DNA of 48,631 bases, taken from contig NZ_FQVK01000027.1 in NCBI RefSeq assembly GCF_900129345.1, forward strand, positions 1 through 48,631, written 5' to 3'. The stretch is from Ruegeria intermedia. Its GTDB lineage: Bacteria > Pseudomonadota > Alphaproteobacteria > Rhodobacterales > Rhodobacteraceae. Positions 1-9,400 of this stretch are shown piece after piece; the first letter of the stretch is position 1; each line of letters starts with the position of its first letter. The notes beneath the pieces were generated by a model that did not search any database, was not told the origin of the DNA, and saw only the letters and a list, made by a program, of their open reading frames with translations. The position numbers and the translations under genes were made by a program.

Positions 1-81
1 ACCTGCGAGAGTGCTGGCGGCGCGGTCGATCAGGGTGGGAAGATCCTGGGCCTCGGAGGAAATCGGGGCGATCGCGGTCAT
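1..81 (-). CDS. Unknown protein, N-terminal 27 residues only
   Basis: The frame starts at ATG 81-79 and runs off the left edge of the window. It begins MTAIAPISSEAQDLPTL and stays open for all 27 visible codons. The start overlaps the stop of the preceding gene by an ATGA junction, so it belongs to the same leftward operon. Too little is visible to assign a family or function. Confidence 0.6.
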   Translation of the reverse strand, partial: MTAIAPISSEAQDLPTLIDRAASTLAG

Positions 82-611
82 TGCGCACCCTCCCGCGGCA
101 GGATCGCGACCTTCAGCGTGCCCGGCCGCACCGTGCGGGCGGGTTCGAAGCCCTTGCGGATCGCCTCGGGCCATGCGGCGTATTTGCGCTCGGGGACGCG
201 GTACGTGACGTCGACGTATTGCTCGGGATCGTCGCCCGCGGCGCGGATGCGCTCGACCATGGCGGCGAGCTGCTCCTGGTCCCAATCGACGCGCTTGGGC
301 AGGTCGGCGACCACGGTGAAGTCGCCGTCGTCCAGCCTGACGGCGCCGGTGTCCTTGCCAGCCGCGCGGCGGGCTTCCTCGGCGCGGGCGGCGTAGCGGA
401 CGCTCAGCGCCCCATCGAGACGGGTCTTGGCGGCCTTTGCCCGTTTCAGGCGCTCGTCCACCTCGTGCTGCAGGACGGCGAGCAGATCGACGGGCATCTG
501 GGCGATCTCGGCCGTATCGAGCCCGGGCAGATCGTCGGGCGTGGGCGCGTTGTCAGGGAAAGGCATGAACGGGTCTCCATGATTGGCGAACTGGTCGAGA
601 AAGCGGGACAT
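78..611 (-). CDS. Unknown 177-aa accessory-element protein
   Basis: This 177-aa protein starts MSRFLDQFANHG. The ATG at 611-609 overlaps the upstream stop in a TGATG junction, so translational coupling is likely and longer upstream starts are unlikely. Residues 40-80 are rich in Leu, Lys, Arg and Ala and look like a helical segment; the C-terminal half mixes acidic and basic patches. No signal peptide or membrane segment is visible. I do not recognise the family. Its place in a packed leftward operon with a sigma-like gene, beside a serine recombinase cassette, suggests a function of the mobile element. Confidence 0.65.
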   Translation of the reverse strand: MSRFLDQFANHGDPFMPFPDNAPTPDDLPGLDTAEIAQMPVDLLAVLQHEVDERLKRAKAAKTRLDGALSVRYAARAEEARRAAGKDTGAVRLDDGDFTVVADLPKRVDWDQEQLAAMVERIRAAGDDPEQYVDVTYRVPERKYAAWPEAIRKGFEPARTVRPGTLKVAILPREGAQ

Positions 612-961
612 CACGCGGCCTCCGGCTGGGCGAGCAGGCGCTCGAGCGGCACGGACGTTGCACGCGGCTTCGGCCGGGCGATGGCGAGATAGGCGAAGCG
701 GTCGGGGCCGAGGCGCTCCTGCACGAGATGCACGAGCCCCGCCTCGCAGGCGCGGAAGGCGGCCGAGGCGAGCGCCGCCAGCCGCTGGCGGTCCCTGTCC
801 GGCAGGGTCGACATGCCCGGCATCGCGTCGATCCCGAGAAAACCCCGGTGGTATTCCAGCCGGTCGCCGGGTGTTGCCTGACCCACCCAGGCGCAAAACT
901 CGATATCCGTGAGCGGGCGCGCGGCGCGGACTGTGATGAAGGGGGTGTTGCCCATGAACAT
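611..961 (-). CDS. Unknown 116-aa accessory-element protein
   Basis: The frame starts at ATG 961, about 5 nt after a strong GGAGGAG ribosome-binding site. A second ATG two codons in (955) is a possible alternative start. The protein begins MFMGNTPFITVRAARPL, is soluble by composition and has two cysteines. It ends in a TGATG overlap with the next gene. The family is not recognised. The good ribosome-binding site and the coupling on both sides support a real gene in the same operon as the sigma-like gene upstream. Confidence 0.65.
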   Translation of the reverse strand: MFMGNTPFITVRAARPLTDIEFCAWVGQATPGDRLEYHRGFLGIDAMPGMSTLPDRDRQRLAALASAAFRACEAGLVHLVQERLGPDRFAYLAIARPKPRATSVPLERLLAQPEAA

Positions 962-983
962 GATCTCCTCCTTTCGCCTCTAC

Positions 984-1577
984 TCACGCCGCGACGAGAT
1001 CGTCCCACGAGGGACCGAGCCCATGGGCGGTGAGAACGAGCCGGAGATCGGCGAGGCGTCGGTAGAGCGCGGAGCGGCTGCCGAAGCCGTCGGCGGCCAG
1101 CGAGGTCACGGAACGATGGGCCAGCGCGCGACAGAACCGGCGGTCGTCCTCCGGCAACCGCGCCAGCGCGGTCCGCAGGGATTCCCGGGTCAGACTGTCC
1201 GCCTGCGCGTCGCGGTCCTGTCCGTGCCAGGCGGCAAGGCCATCGTCCTCGCTCAGCGTCTCGCCAATGGGTTCACGGGAGCCGGTCAGCCGCACGTCGA
1301 GCGAGAGCGGCGATCCACCCTGCGCCCGACGCTGGCGGTGGTGCCGGATGGCGATCCGCGAACACTGGTTGCGCAGCACGATGTTGGCGAAGGCGCCGAT
1401 GCTGCCGCGGCGCGCATCGAAGGAGGGCAATCGGCAGATCAGATCGACGAGCAGATCCTGGCGGAGGTCGTCGAGATCGGGGGCGGAGAGCGCCAGCTTG
1501 CGGTGCAGACGGCGCGCGGCGCGGTCGGCCTCAAGGGTCAGCGCGGCAAGGTCGGAGGGGGAAATCGGAGGGTGCAT
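984..1577 (-). CDS. Sigma-70-like (ECF-type) protein of the accessory element
   Basis: The 197-aa protein has the layout of a small sigma factor. An N-terminal segment containing DLDDLRQDLLVDLICRLPSF resembles region 2, and a C-terminal helix-turn-helix containing LARLPEDDRRFCRALAHRS resembles region 4. I chose ATG 1577 because CGAGG lies about 10 nt upstream and the protein then starts MHPPISPSDLAAL. A start at 1742 would add about 55 residues of low-quality sequence. Its place between unknown genes of a mobile element suggests it controls element genes, as phage-borne sigma-like proteins do, but the target promoters are not visible. It could instead be a DNA-binding protein with no sigma activity. 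Confidence 0.6.
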   Translation of the reverse strand: MHPPISPSDLAALTLEADRAARRLHRKLALSAPDLDDLRQDLLVDLICRLPSFDARRGSIGAFANIVLRNQCSRIAIRHHRQRRAQGGSPLSLDVRLTGSREPIGETLSEDDGLAAWHGQDRDAQADSLTRESLRTALARLPEDDRRFCRALAHRSVTSLAADGFGSRSALYRRLADLRLVLTAHGLGPSWDDLVAA

Positions 1578-1686
1578 GTCGTGGTGCCTCGGAACATCGT
1601 TTCTGTTGTTCCAAGACTGCCCGACAGGCCGACGCTTTCGGTGTGTTTGGCGTGTGCTTGTTGTGTGTGAATTGTGTGCGGAGTGC

Positions 1687-2628
1687 TCAGTCCTCGATGG
1701 CCACCTCTTCGGGTGCCATGCCGAGGCGATAGCCGTAGCCACGCACGGTGACGATCAGGTCGTCCACGGCCGAGCGCGACAGGCCGCATCCGACCAGAGC
1801 CTTGCGCAGATCCCGAACGATCTCGTTCGCCGGACGCCCGGTCCGCGCGTCGATCATCTCCTTGCGTAGCACCGGATCGCGCTGCCCGGCCTGTTCCGCG
1901 AAAAGCCGGATCAGTGCAAACATCTGCGGCGTGAGATCGAGGCGGCGTCCGTCGAACACCACCGACTGGCGGCTCCGGCTCAGGACGAGGCGAGGCGCGG
2001 TGACGGCGATCGGCGAAAGTCGGTCAAACGCGATATTCTCCATACCGTGATCGTCCAACAGCACGCATTCGGCCAGCGAGCGCGCTTCGATGCCGGCCGC
2101 CCGCAAATGCAGTTCGGTTGCCGGGTCGACCTCGGTGGCGATGACGGTGATGGGCGCCGATCCGGCGGCCATTCTGGTCGCGAGCATGGTGGCAGGCGCC
2201 ATCAGCAGATCCGCGTCGTGGCAGAGAAACACGCAGATTCCCGTGGGCAATCGCCCCAGGAGCCAAAGCCCGTCCGCGACAACGGTGGCCGCTGCCGGAA
2301 ATCCCGCGGATGCCGCCATAGCCGAGGCGAGGTTGTCGGCGTCAATACCGAAACGGCGGAGGTCATCTGGCTCAAGCACCACATCCTCCACCGCATCGTG
2401 CGGGCAGCACGCGCGCAGTTCGTCGCCCATCTGCCGGATCGGGCGCACATCCAGACCGCACTCGCAGTGCGCGCAGACCGACCAGCTGTCCGCCTTCGGA
2501 TGCTCGATCAGCACGCGCTTCCTCAGCAGGCGCTCGACCTCGCGCTCGGGAAATCGGCGCAGCGCCCGGCCCGAGATCGCGACCTGCGGGCCGCCGTCAC
2601 TCAGCCGCGTCCACAACCATGCCAGCAT
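1687..2628 (-). CDS. Winged-helix protein with an N-terminal Cys cluster (possible zinc site)
   Basis: This is a 313-aa protein. Residues 52-77 carry C52, C55, C57, C74, C75 and H77, a pattern suited to zinc binding. The middle (about 100-210) looks like an alpha/beta domain. The C-terminus (about 215-305) resembles an OmpR/PhoB-type winged helix: FDGRRLDLTPQMFALIRL, then a recognition-helix-like stretch and a VRGYGYRLG hairpin. No receiver-domain Asp/Lys set is evident. The ATG lies 32 nt inside the end of the upstream 411-aa gene, so the two genes are probably co-translated. I infer a transcriptional regulator or DNA-binding partner. The family is not recognised beyond the winged helix. Confidence 0.6.
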   Translation of the reverse strand: MLAWLWTRLSDGGPQVAISGRALRRFPEREVERLLRKRVLIEHPKADSWSVCAHCECGLDVRPIRQMGDELRACCPHDAVEDVVLEPDDLRRFGIDADNLASAMAASAGFPAAATVVADGLWLLGRLPTGICVFLCHDADLLMAPATMLATRMAAGSAPITVIATEVDPATELHLRAAGIEARSLAECVLLDDHGMENIAFDRLSPIAVTAPRLVLSRSRQSVVFDGRRLDLTPQMFALIRLFAEQAGQRDPVLRKEMIDARTGRPANEIVRDLRKALVGCGLSRSAVDDLIVTVRGYGYRLGMAPEEVAIED

Positions 2629-3832
2629 CGCGGTCCTTCTCCAGCCCGTGGCGCGCGATCAGCGTGTGGATCGCCTTCTCGAACCGCGTGCGGCGAAACG
2701 CGAGCGTTCCCGGTGGCTTCAGCCTCACGGTCACCTGCGCCGGGCGCTTCCCCTCCGACTTCATAAAGACCCGGAAAGAGATCTCGCCGAGCCGCCAGCC
2801 CTTGCCGAACCGCACCTCGCTGCCCTCGAAGTGCCGCAGCGCCCCGGCTGGGTCCTTGGACACCCAGCTCCGGACGTAGCGCCAATGCCCCTCGTCCTCG
2901 TCCCATTCGAACTGGTCCGCGGCAGCGGCCACGATCCGCACGTCGAGGATGCGGTCGTCGTAGCGATGATCGAAGGCAAAGCCGGGGCCGGCCTTGCTGA
3001 TCGGATCGAGGGTGTAGAGATCGCGAGCATCCTTGCCCGAGAAGAAGCCGGGACGGCCAAGGACGTGCCTTGCGAAGATCTCGGCGAGATCCGCCTGCTG
3101 GGCCTTCACGACGCCGCCGATGAACAGCCGCGCCTCTGCCGGCGAGTAGCGCAGCGTGGCGTATTTCACGGCGCGCAGGGGAATGATCTTCTCCCGGTTC
3201 CCGTCCACCACGGGCGTCGTCGCGACCGGGGCGCCGTGACTGATGACGAGGTTGATCTCGCCGTCTTCCTCATACGCCCCGAGGCGGCAGTATTCCCCCT
3301 GCAGATCGCGCGAGAACAGCTTGATCGCCGCTTTCTTGAAGACCTCGGAGATCTCCGCGGTCAGGTCCGCGCTGACGTCGCGCTCCGGCCCACGAAACTC
3401 GGCCAGCGCTGTCGGGGCGCGCAGCGCATGGAAGTCGGCCGCCGCCTCGAAGACGCCCTTGTGATGCAGGTAGGTATGCAACGCGACATGCTTGGGGTCG
3501 TGTTTTGCGGGCGCGGTTTCCTTCTCGTCAACCTCGGAATGGGGATAGAGCACAACGCCTTGCCGCCGCGCCTCGTTCAGGATGATCTGCATCCCCTCAT
3601 TGGTGCCGAGGTCCGCCACCCGGTGAAGATCGGCGACGATCCCCTCGTTCCACGCCGTGATGTCCCCTTCGAAATGCCGAGCGAGCGCGGCTCTGACCGC
3701 GGGCTCTTCGCCGTCGAAATCGATGGGCACTTCCTCCGGCTCGAAATGGCGCGCGAAGAGCTCCTCGATGAGTCCCAGATCGATCGTCTTCAGGAACTTA
3801 GGATTGACGAATTTCTTGAGATCGGACCCCAT
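2597..3832 (-). CDS. Unknown 411-aa protein downstream of a LexA-type box
   Basis: I chose ATG 3832 (MGSDLKKFVNPKFLK) because GAGGTG lies about 7 nt upstream and the only nearby regulatory-looking DNA is just before it. The longer open frame upstream runs through the divergent promoter region. The protein is soluble by composition, with no membrane or signal segment. It appears to have an N-terminal helical part (1-100), a middle part with ISHGAPVATTPVVDG, and a basic C-terminal part. No nuclease, ATPase or methylase motif is visible and I do not recognise the family. Its start sits 27 nt from a GTTC-N7-GTTC element, so induction by DNA damage is plausible. It leads the leftward operon and overlaps the winged-helix gene by 32 nt. 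Confidence 0.65.
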   Translation of the reverse strand: MGSDLKKFVNPKFLKTIDLGLIEELFARHFEPEEVPIDFDGEEPAVRAALARHFEGDITAWNEGIVADLHRVADLGTNEGMQIILNEARRQGVVLYPHSEVDEKETAPAKHDPKHVALHTYLHHKGVFEAAADFHALRAPTALAEFRGPERDVSADLTAEISEVFKKAAIKLFSRDLQGEYCRLGAYEEDGEINLVISHGAPVATTPVVDGNREKIIPLRAVKYATLRYSPAEARLFIGGVVKAQQADLAEIFARHVLGRPGFFSGKDARDLYTLDPISKAGPGFAFDHRYDDRILDVRIVAAAADQFEWDEDEGHWRYVRSWVSKDPAGALRHFEGSEVRFGKGWRLGEISFRVFMKSEGKRPAQVTVRLKPPGTLAFRRTRFEKAIHTLIARHGLEKDRDAGMVVDAAE

Positions 3833-3858
3833 TCTTGCACCTCGCTGCCGGCAGTCAT

Positions 3859-3873
3859 GTTCTCTTAATGTTC
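3859..3873 (-). promoter_or_regulatory. Candidate LexA (SOS) box, GTTC-N7-GTTC
   Basis: The sequence GTTCTCTTAATGTTC is a perfect match to the direct-repeat LexA operator described for Rhodobacter and other alphaproteobacteria. Read on the minus strand it is GAAC-N7-GAAC, 27 nt before ATG 3832, where it would cover the promoter of the 411-aa gene. It lies in the only intergenic gap (about 160 nt) between the leftward operon and the rightward recombinase cassette, so it could affect both. Eight fixed bases occur about once per 65 kb per strand by chance, so position rather than sequence alone is the argument. Confidence 0.55.
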
Positions 3874-3995
3874 TATATCGCCGAACAACCGGGAGTCGAG
3901 TCTCCAAATGCCGATCCAGGCGCGCTGCGCCCCCGTGGGACGTCTCGCGGAGGCCATGAGTAGAAGAAGGGTGAGACCTCGCGGATTTGCCCTTC

Positions 3996-4199
3996 ATGAA
4001 ACGCCCCAACCCCCTGCCGCCCGAACTGATGACCCCGGCCGAGCGACGCGCGGAACTCTGCCGTCTGCTGGCGGCCGGGCTGGTCAGGCTGCGGATGCGG
4101 GAACAAGGGCAACATATAGAGAGAGAGGGAGAATTTCCGCTACACAACTCACTCGACCAGAGCGGTAGTGCAGGTCCAACCGACCGGAGGACCGCATGA
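3996..4199 (+). CDS. Small protein of the DUF2924-recombinase cassette
   Basis: This 67-aa protein starts MKRPNPLPPELMTPAERRAE. The stop overlaps the DUF2924 start by ATGA. Short proteins with this PPELMTPAERR signature commonly precede DUF2924 and recombinase genes in Rhodobacterales (from memory). ATG 3996 is preferred over the in-frame TTG at 3987 because it gives the usual N-terminus. Charged and without membrane segments, its function is unknown, probably an accessory to the recombinase. Confidence 0.7.
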   Translation: MKRPNPLPPELMTPAERRAELCRLLAAGLVRLRMREQGQHIEREGEFPLHNSLDQSGSAGPTDRRTA

Positions 4200-4645
4200 A
4201 TTTGCCTGATCCCATTCCCGCGCGCCTGGCCGCGCTCAAGACCATGAAGACGCCCGAGTTGAAGGCCCAGTGGCGCGAGCTCTTCGACAGCGAGCCGCCG
4301 CCGTTCAACCGCCGCTACCTGGAAAGCCGTTTGGCCTATCGCATCCAGGAACTCGCCTATGGCGGGTTGAAGCCCGAGACGATCCGGCGTCTGGAACGGC
4401 TCGGCGAGGAACTCGACGGCGGTGATCGCAAAAAGAGCCGCGTTCGGGCAGACGCCATGCCCATCGCCGGCACGCGGCTGATCCGTGAATGGCAAGGTGT
4501 GGAGCATGTCGTCACCGTCACCGCCGACGGGTTTGAGTGGCAGGGGCGGCCGTACAAATCGCTGTCCGCCATCGCCCGGGCCATTACCGGCACCCGCTGG
4601 AATGGCTGGGTGTTTTTCGGATTGAAGAGCCGGAGGCGCGCATGA
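4196..4645 (+). CDS. DUF2924 domain protein
   Basis: This 149-aa protein matches the DUF2924 pattern. An N-terminal helical part contains LKTMKTPELKAQWRELF, a YRIQELAYGGL segment follows, and the C-terminus contains LIREWQGVEHVVTV, FEWQGRPYKSLSAIA and a TRWNGWVFFGL ending. DUF2924 genes are typically found directly before large serine recombinases in alphaproteobacterial elements. The ATGA overlaps on both sides suggest a strict translational unit. The biochemical role is unknown; an accessory or directionality role for the recombinase is inference from position. Confidence 0.85.
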   Translation: MNLPDPIPARLAALKTMKTPELKAQWRELFDSEPPPFNRRYLESRLAYRIQELAYGGLKPETIRRLERLGEELDGGDRKKSRVRADAMPIAGTRLIREWQGVEHVVTVTADGFEWQGRPYKSLSAIARAITGTRWNGWVFFGLKSRRRA

Positions 4646-5949
4646 CGGACATGAAGATCAAGCGCCGCTGCGCCATCTACACCCGGAAATCCTCGGAGGA
4701 AGGGCTCGAACAGGAGTTCAACAGCCTCGATGCCCAGCGGGAGGCCTGCGAGGCCTATATCGCCAGCCAACGGTCCGAGGGCTGGGTGCTGGTCCGCGAC
4801 CGCTATGACGATGGCGGCATCTCAGGCGGCACGCTGGACCGCCCCGGCCTGAAGCGGCTGATTGCCGACATCGAGGACGGGCTGGTCGATGTGGTCGTGG
4901 TCTACAAGATCGACCGTCTCAGCCGGTCGCTCGCCGACTTCGCCAAGCTGGTGGAAGTGTTCGACCGAAATAACGTGACCTTCGTCTCGGTCACCCAGTC
5001 CTTCAACACCACCACCTCGATGGGCCGGCTGACGCTGAACATCCTGCTCAGCTTCGCCCAGTTCGAGCGCGAGGTCACGGCCGAACGCATCCGCGACAAG
5101 GTGGCGGCCTCGCGCAAGAAGGGCATGTGGATGGGCGGCGTCCCGCCCTACGGCTATCACGTCGAGAACCGGAAGCTGGTGATCGACGACGAGCGCGCGG
5201 AACATGTCCGGTGGATCTTCGCGCGGTTCTTGGAAATCGGCTCGGGCACGGAGCTTGCGCGGGAGGTCGAAAGGCGCGGCATCCGCACGCCGCGCGGCAA
5301 CCGGATCGACAAGAAATACCTGTACCGGATGCTGAACAACCGCGCCTACATAGGCGAGGCGGTGCACAAGGGGCAGAGCTATCCCGGCGAGCACGACGCC
5401 ATCATCGACCGCGAAACGTGGGATCGCGTCCACGCCATCCTGCAGGAGAGCCCCCGCAAGCGCGCCGCGCGCACCCGCGCCGAGACGCCCGCGCTGCTGA
5501 AGGGGCTGCTCTATGGCCCGGACGGGGCGGCGTTCTCGCCCAGCCACACGCGCAAGGGCGGCAAGCTCTACCGCTATTACGTCAGCCAGACGGTGCTGAA
5601 GCACGGGGCGGGAACCTGTCCCATCGGCCGCGTGCCCGCGGGCGAGATCGAGGCCACCGTCATCGACCAGTTGCGCGCCGTGTTCCGCCAGCCCGAGATT
5701 GTGGCGGGGACGTGGAAGGCCGCGAAGGCGCAGGACAGCGGCATCACCGAGACCGACGCCCGCGCGGCTCTGCAGCAACTCGACCCGCTTTGGGACGAAC
5801 TCTTCCCCGCCGAACAGGCGCGCATCGTGACGCTAATGGTCGAACGGATCGACATTGGCGCCGAGGGGCTCGACATCCGGCTGCGGGTGGACGGTTTGCG
5901 CGGCCTCGCGCGCGAGATGCTGGCCGGCGGCAAGGAGAAAGCCGCATGA
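4642..5949 (+). CDS. Large serine recombinase
   Basis: This 435-aa site-specific recombinase cuts and rejoins DNA through a serine nucleophile. Resolvase N-terminal domain, residues 1-150: YTRKSSEEG places the likely nucleophile at Ser17, followed by SLDAQREAC, YDDGGISGGTLDRPGL and KIDRLSRSL. The recombinase (DNA-binding) domain is around 155-300, with PPYGYHVENRKL and NNRAYIGEAVHKG. The following zinc-ribbon position (LLKGLLYGPDGAAFSPSH) lacks the usual paired cysteines, so that module is divergent. The start at ATG 4642 overlaps the DUF2924 stop; an earlier start would lie inside DUF2924. It probably mobilises the surrounding element, but no attachment sites were identified. Confidence 0.92.
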   Translation: MTDMKIKRRCAIYTRKSSEEGLEQEFNSLDAQREACEAYIASQRSEGWVLVRDRYDDGGISGGTLDRPGLKRLIADIEDGLVDVVVVYKIDRLSRSLADFAKLVEVFDRNNVTFVSVTQSFNTTTSMGRLTLNILLSFAQFEREVTAERIRDKVAASRKKGMWMGGVPPYGYHVENRKLVIDDERAEHVRWIFARFLEIGSGTELAREVERRGIRTPRGNRIDKKYLYRMLNNRAYIGEAVHKGQSYPGEHDAIIDRETWDRVHAILQESPRKRAARTRAETPALLKGLLYGPDGAAFSPSHTRKGGKLYRYYVSQTVLKHGAGTCPIGRVPAGEIEATVIDQLRAVFRQPEIVAGTWKAAKAQDSGITETDARAALQQLDPLWDELFPAEQARIVTLMVERIDIGAEGLDIRLRVDGLRGLAREMLAGGKEKAA

Positions 5950-6341
5950 AACCCGCCGCCGTACCCGACACCATCACCCTGCACGTCCCGTTCCGCGTGG
6001 TCAAACGCGGCGGGCGCAAGGAGGTGCAGCTTCCCGACGGCGCACCGGTGCAGCGCCGTATCGACAACACCCTGATCAAGGCGCTCGCCCGCGCCTTCCG
6101 CTGGAAGCGCATGCTGGAATCAGGCGAATTCAATACCATCAACGAACTGGCCGAGCGCGAGGGCATCGCCCCCTCATACATGACCCGCGTCCTGCGCCTG
6201 ACGCTGCTCGCGCCCGATATCGTCGAGGCGATCCTGGACGGGCGGCAGGGGCCGGAGGTGACGCTGGGGAGGTTGCTGGACGGGTTTGCGGTCGAGTGGG
6301 AGGGGCAGAGAATTGACAGCTGCGAGACAGCCGGAAGCTGA
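5946..6341 (+). CDS. Recombinase-associated HTH protein
   Basis: This 131-aa protein starts MKPAAVPDTITLHVPFRVV, with its ATG overlapping the recombinase stop. A helix-turn-helix is visible around residues 60-95: FNTINELAEREGIAPSYMTR, then VLRLTLLAPDIVEAILDG. This protein type repeatedly follows DUF2924 and a serine recombinase in alphaproteobacteria (from memory). It is probably a DNA-binding accessory that acts at recombination sites or on the element's own promoter. No enzymatic motif is visible. Confidence 0.75.
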   Translation: MKPAAVPDTITLHVPFRVVKRGGRKEVQLPDGAPVQRRIDNTLIKALARAFRWKRMLESGEFNTINELAEREGIAPSYMTRVLRLTLLAPDIVEAILDGRQGPEVTLGRLLDGFAVEWEGQRIDSCETAGS

Positions 6342-6428
6342 ATTTTGTATGGTGACAACACGTTGGTGCGCCGAGTATCAGTCTTGGAGAGAACTCTTGG
6401 CCCTCGAGCAGGACGAACCCAAGCCGGT

Positions 6429-9400
6429 ATGACACACCCAGAAATTCAAAGTCTCCTCAATCAATTTCGTGAGCTGTCCAGCGACGAACGCGGCAAAGGC
6501 CGCATGTTCGAACGTCTGATCGCAAACTACCTTGTTAAGGATCCTCAATACGGCGACCTGCTCCAGGATGTCTGGCTTTGGGAAGAATGGCCGGATCGTT
6601 GGGGCGCGGACGTGGGGATCGACCTCGTCGCAAGGGAACGCGCGACTGGAGATTACTGGGCGATCCAGTGCAAGTTTTACGATCCCGCCTACACAATTCA
6701 AAAAGCAGACATCGACTCATTTTTGTCCGCGTCAGGAAAGCAGTTCGCGACAGGCGATGGCAGCCGCTACTTTGCTCGCCGCATCGTCGTCTCGACGACC
6801 GATAGATGGAATCGGAATGCCGAGAGCGCGATTGAGGGGCAGAGCATTCCGGTTTCAAGGATAGGACTTTCGGACCTTGCGGAAAGTCCGATTGACTGGA
6901 CGGAGTTCAGCCTTTCTCGCCCTGATTTGATCAGGCTTCGTCCAAAGAAAACACCCTTGCCGCATCAGGAAGAGGCTATTGAGGCCGTTATTGACGGATT
7001 CAAGGAGGCTGACCGCGGCAAACTCATAATGGCTTGCGGCACGGGAAAAACGTTCACCTCGCTTCGGCTTGCGGAAAAGATTGTGCCGACAGGCGGCCGT
7101 ATACTGTTTCTTGCTCCTTCCATTTCCCTGGTCGCGCAGACGTTGCGGGAATGGACGGCCCAGGCTGAAGACCCGATACATGCATTCGTGGTCTGCTCTG
7201 ACTCGAAGGTCGGCCGGGACGAGGAAGATCTAAGAACCCACGACCTCGCATATCCGGCCACAACAGATTCGGGGAAGCTTGCCCGCGCCGCCAATCGGCT
7301 CGGCGGCGAGCGTCGCGTCGTCGTGTTCTCCACCTATCAGTCAGTCCAAGTGGTCGCCGACGCGCAGCGCGCAGGTCTGGGTGATTTCGACTTGATCATC
7401 TGTGACGAGGCTCACCGAACCACCGGCCTGACCCTACCTGGAGAAGATCCATCCGACTTCGTGAAGGTTCACAGCAACGCCAATGTGTGCGGGAAGCGGC
7501 GCCTCTACATGACAGCGACGCCGCGCATTTACGCTGAAGCGTCGAAGACCAAAGCCGGCGAAAACGATGCCGTCCTGTATTCGATGGACGACGAGGAAAC
7601 CTTCGGGAAGGAATTCTATCGTCTGGGCTTCGGCAAGGCGGTCGAACGCGATCTCTTGGCGGACTACAAGGTCCTGATTGTCGCTGTCGAGCAGGACAAG
7701 ATGGGCGATGTCGCCAACCGCTATAACCGCGCCTACAAGCTGGACGAACGCAAGGCGATCGACATTTCCTTTGCAACCAAGATCATCGGCAGCTGGAAGG
7801 GGCTCTCGAAACAGGGCCTGGTGCTGATCGGCGAAGACGGCGAGCAGGAAGCGCTGAGCGAAGACACCGATCCGATGCGCCGCGCGGTGGCATTCTCGCG
7901 ATCCATCGCGGCATCGAAGCAAATGACCGAGGTCTTCAGCCGTCTCGCCGAGCTCTATTCGGAATCCTATCTCGAAAGCAAGACGGCCCCCTTGATGGTG
8001 GACTGCGAGCTGCAACATGTCGATGGCACGATGAATGCCCTGCAGCGCGCTGCCGCGTTGGATTGGCTGAAAGACAATCCCGGACCCGGTCGCTGCCGTA
8101 TCCTGTCAAATGCGCGGTGCCTCTCGGAGGGCATCGACGTGCCCGCGCTCGATGCGGTCGTGTTTTTTGACACGCGCGAATCCATTGTCGATATCGTCCA
8201 GTCTGTCGGCCGCGTCATGCGTAAGGCCGAGGGAAAGCGCTACGGTTACATCATCCTGCCGGTCTGCATGCCGGCCAAGAATATCCCGGACTACAACAGC
8301 TACATCGAGGGCGACCCGCAGTTTCGCGGTATCTGGAAGGTGATCAAGGCCCTTCGCGCCCATGATGAGTCGCTCGTCGACGAGGCCGAGTTCCGGCGCA
8401 AGATCAAAGTGATCTCGGGGGGCGAGAAATCTGGCGATGGTGACGACCGGGGCGACGGCGACACGCTGCCACTGGATTTCCCGCCGCTGCCCATCGACGC
8501 AATCTCCGAAGCCGTCTACGCCGCCATCCCCAAGAAGCTTGGCGATCGCGAATACTGGAGCGAGTGGGCGAAATCCATCGGCCAGGTTGCCGAGCGCCTG
8601 ATCGTCCGCATCAAGGCGATGATCGAGGACAACCCGGATACCGCCGAGGAGTTCGCTCGCTTCCTCAAGGGACTTCAGGACACGCTCAACCCCGCTGTTA
8701 GCGAGGACGAGGCCGTGGAAATGCTGGCTCAGCACATCCTCACCATGCCCGTTTTCCAGGCGCTCTTCGCGGGGACCGATTTCCCCGAGCATAACGCCGT
8801 GGGCAAGGCGCTCGAGGCAATCGTGCGCAAGCTCGACGCCGCCTCCGTGGACAGCGAAACCGAGGGGCTGGAACGCTTCTACGACAATGTGCGCGAGCGC
8901 ATCAGCCTGGCCAAGAGCGACAAGTCCAAACAGGACATCATCCGCAACCTCTACGACACGTTCTTCAACAATGCCTTCCCGCGCATGGCCGAGCGGCTGG
9001 GCATCGTCTACACGCCGGTCCCGGTGGTGGACTTCATCCTGCGCAGCGCCAATTCGGCCCTCCAGCGCCACTTCGGCCAGTCGCTTGCCGACGAGGGCGT
9101 GCAGATTCTGGACCCCTTCGCCGGCACCGGCACCTTCCTTGTGCGGCTTATTCAGTCCGGGCTGCTCGGCCCGGACGCGCTGGAGCGCAAATATGCCGCC
9201 GAGTTGCACGCCAACGAAATCGTGCTGCTGGCCTATTACATCGCCACGGTGAACATCGAGACGGCCTATCACGGCGCAACCGGCGCCTATCGTCCGTTCG
9301 AAGGCATGATCCTGATCGACACCTTCCAGATGACCGAAAAGGGCGATCTGGTGGATCGTGTCGTGCTGCCCGAGAACAACGAACGCGCCCAGCGGCAGCT

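Noticed and set aside
6312..6346. TTGACA near 6312 as a -35 box for the Type ISP gene.
   Set aside because: No acceptable -10 hexamer lies 16-18 nt downstream, and it is inside the HTH gene's end.
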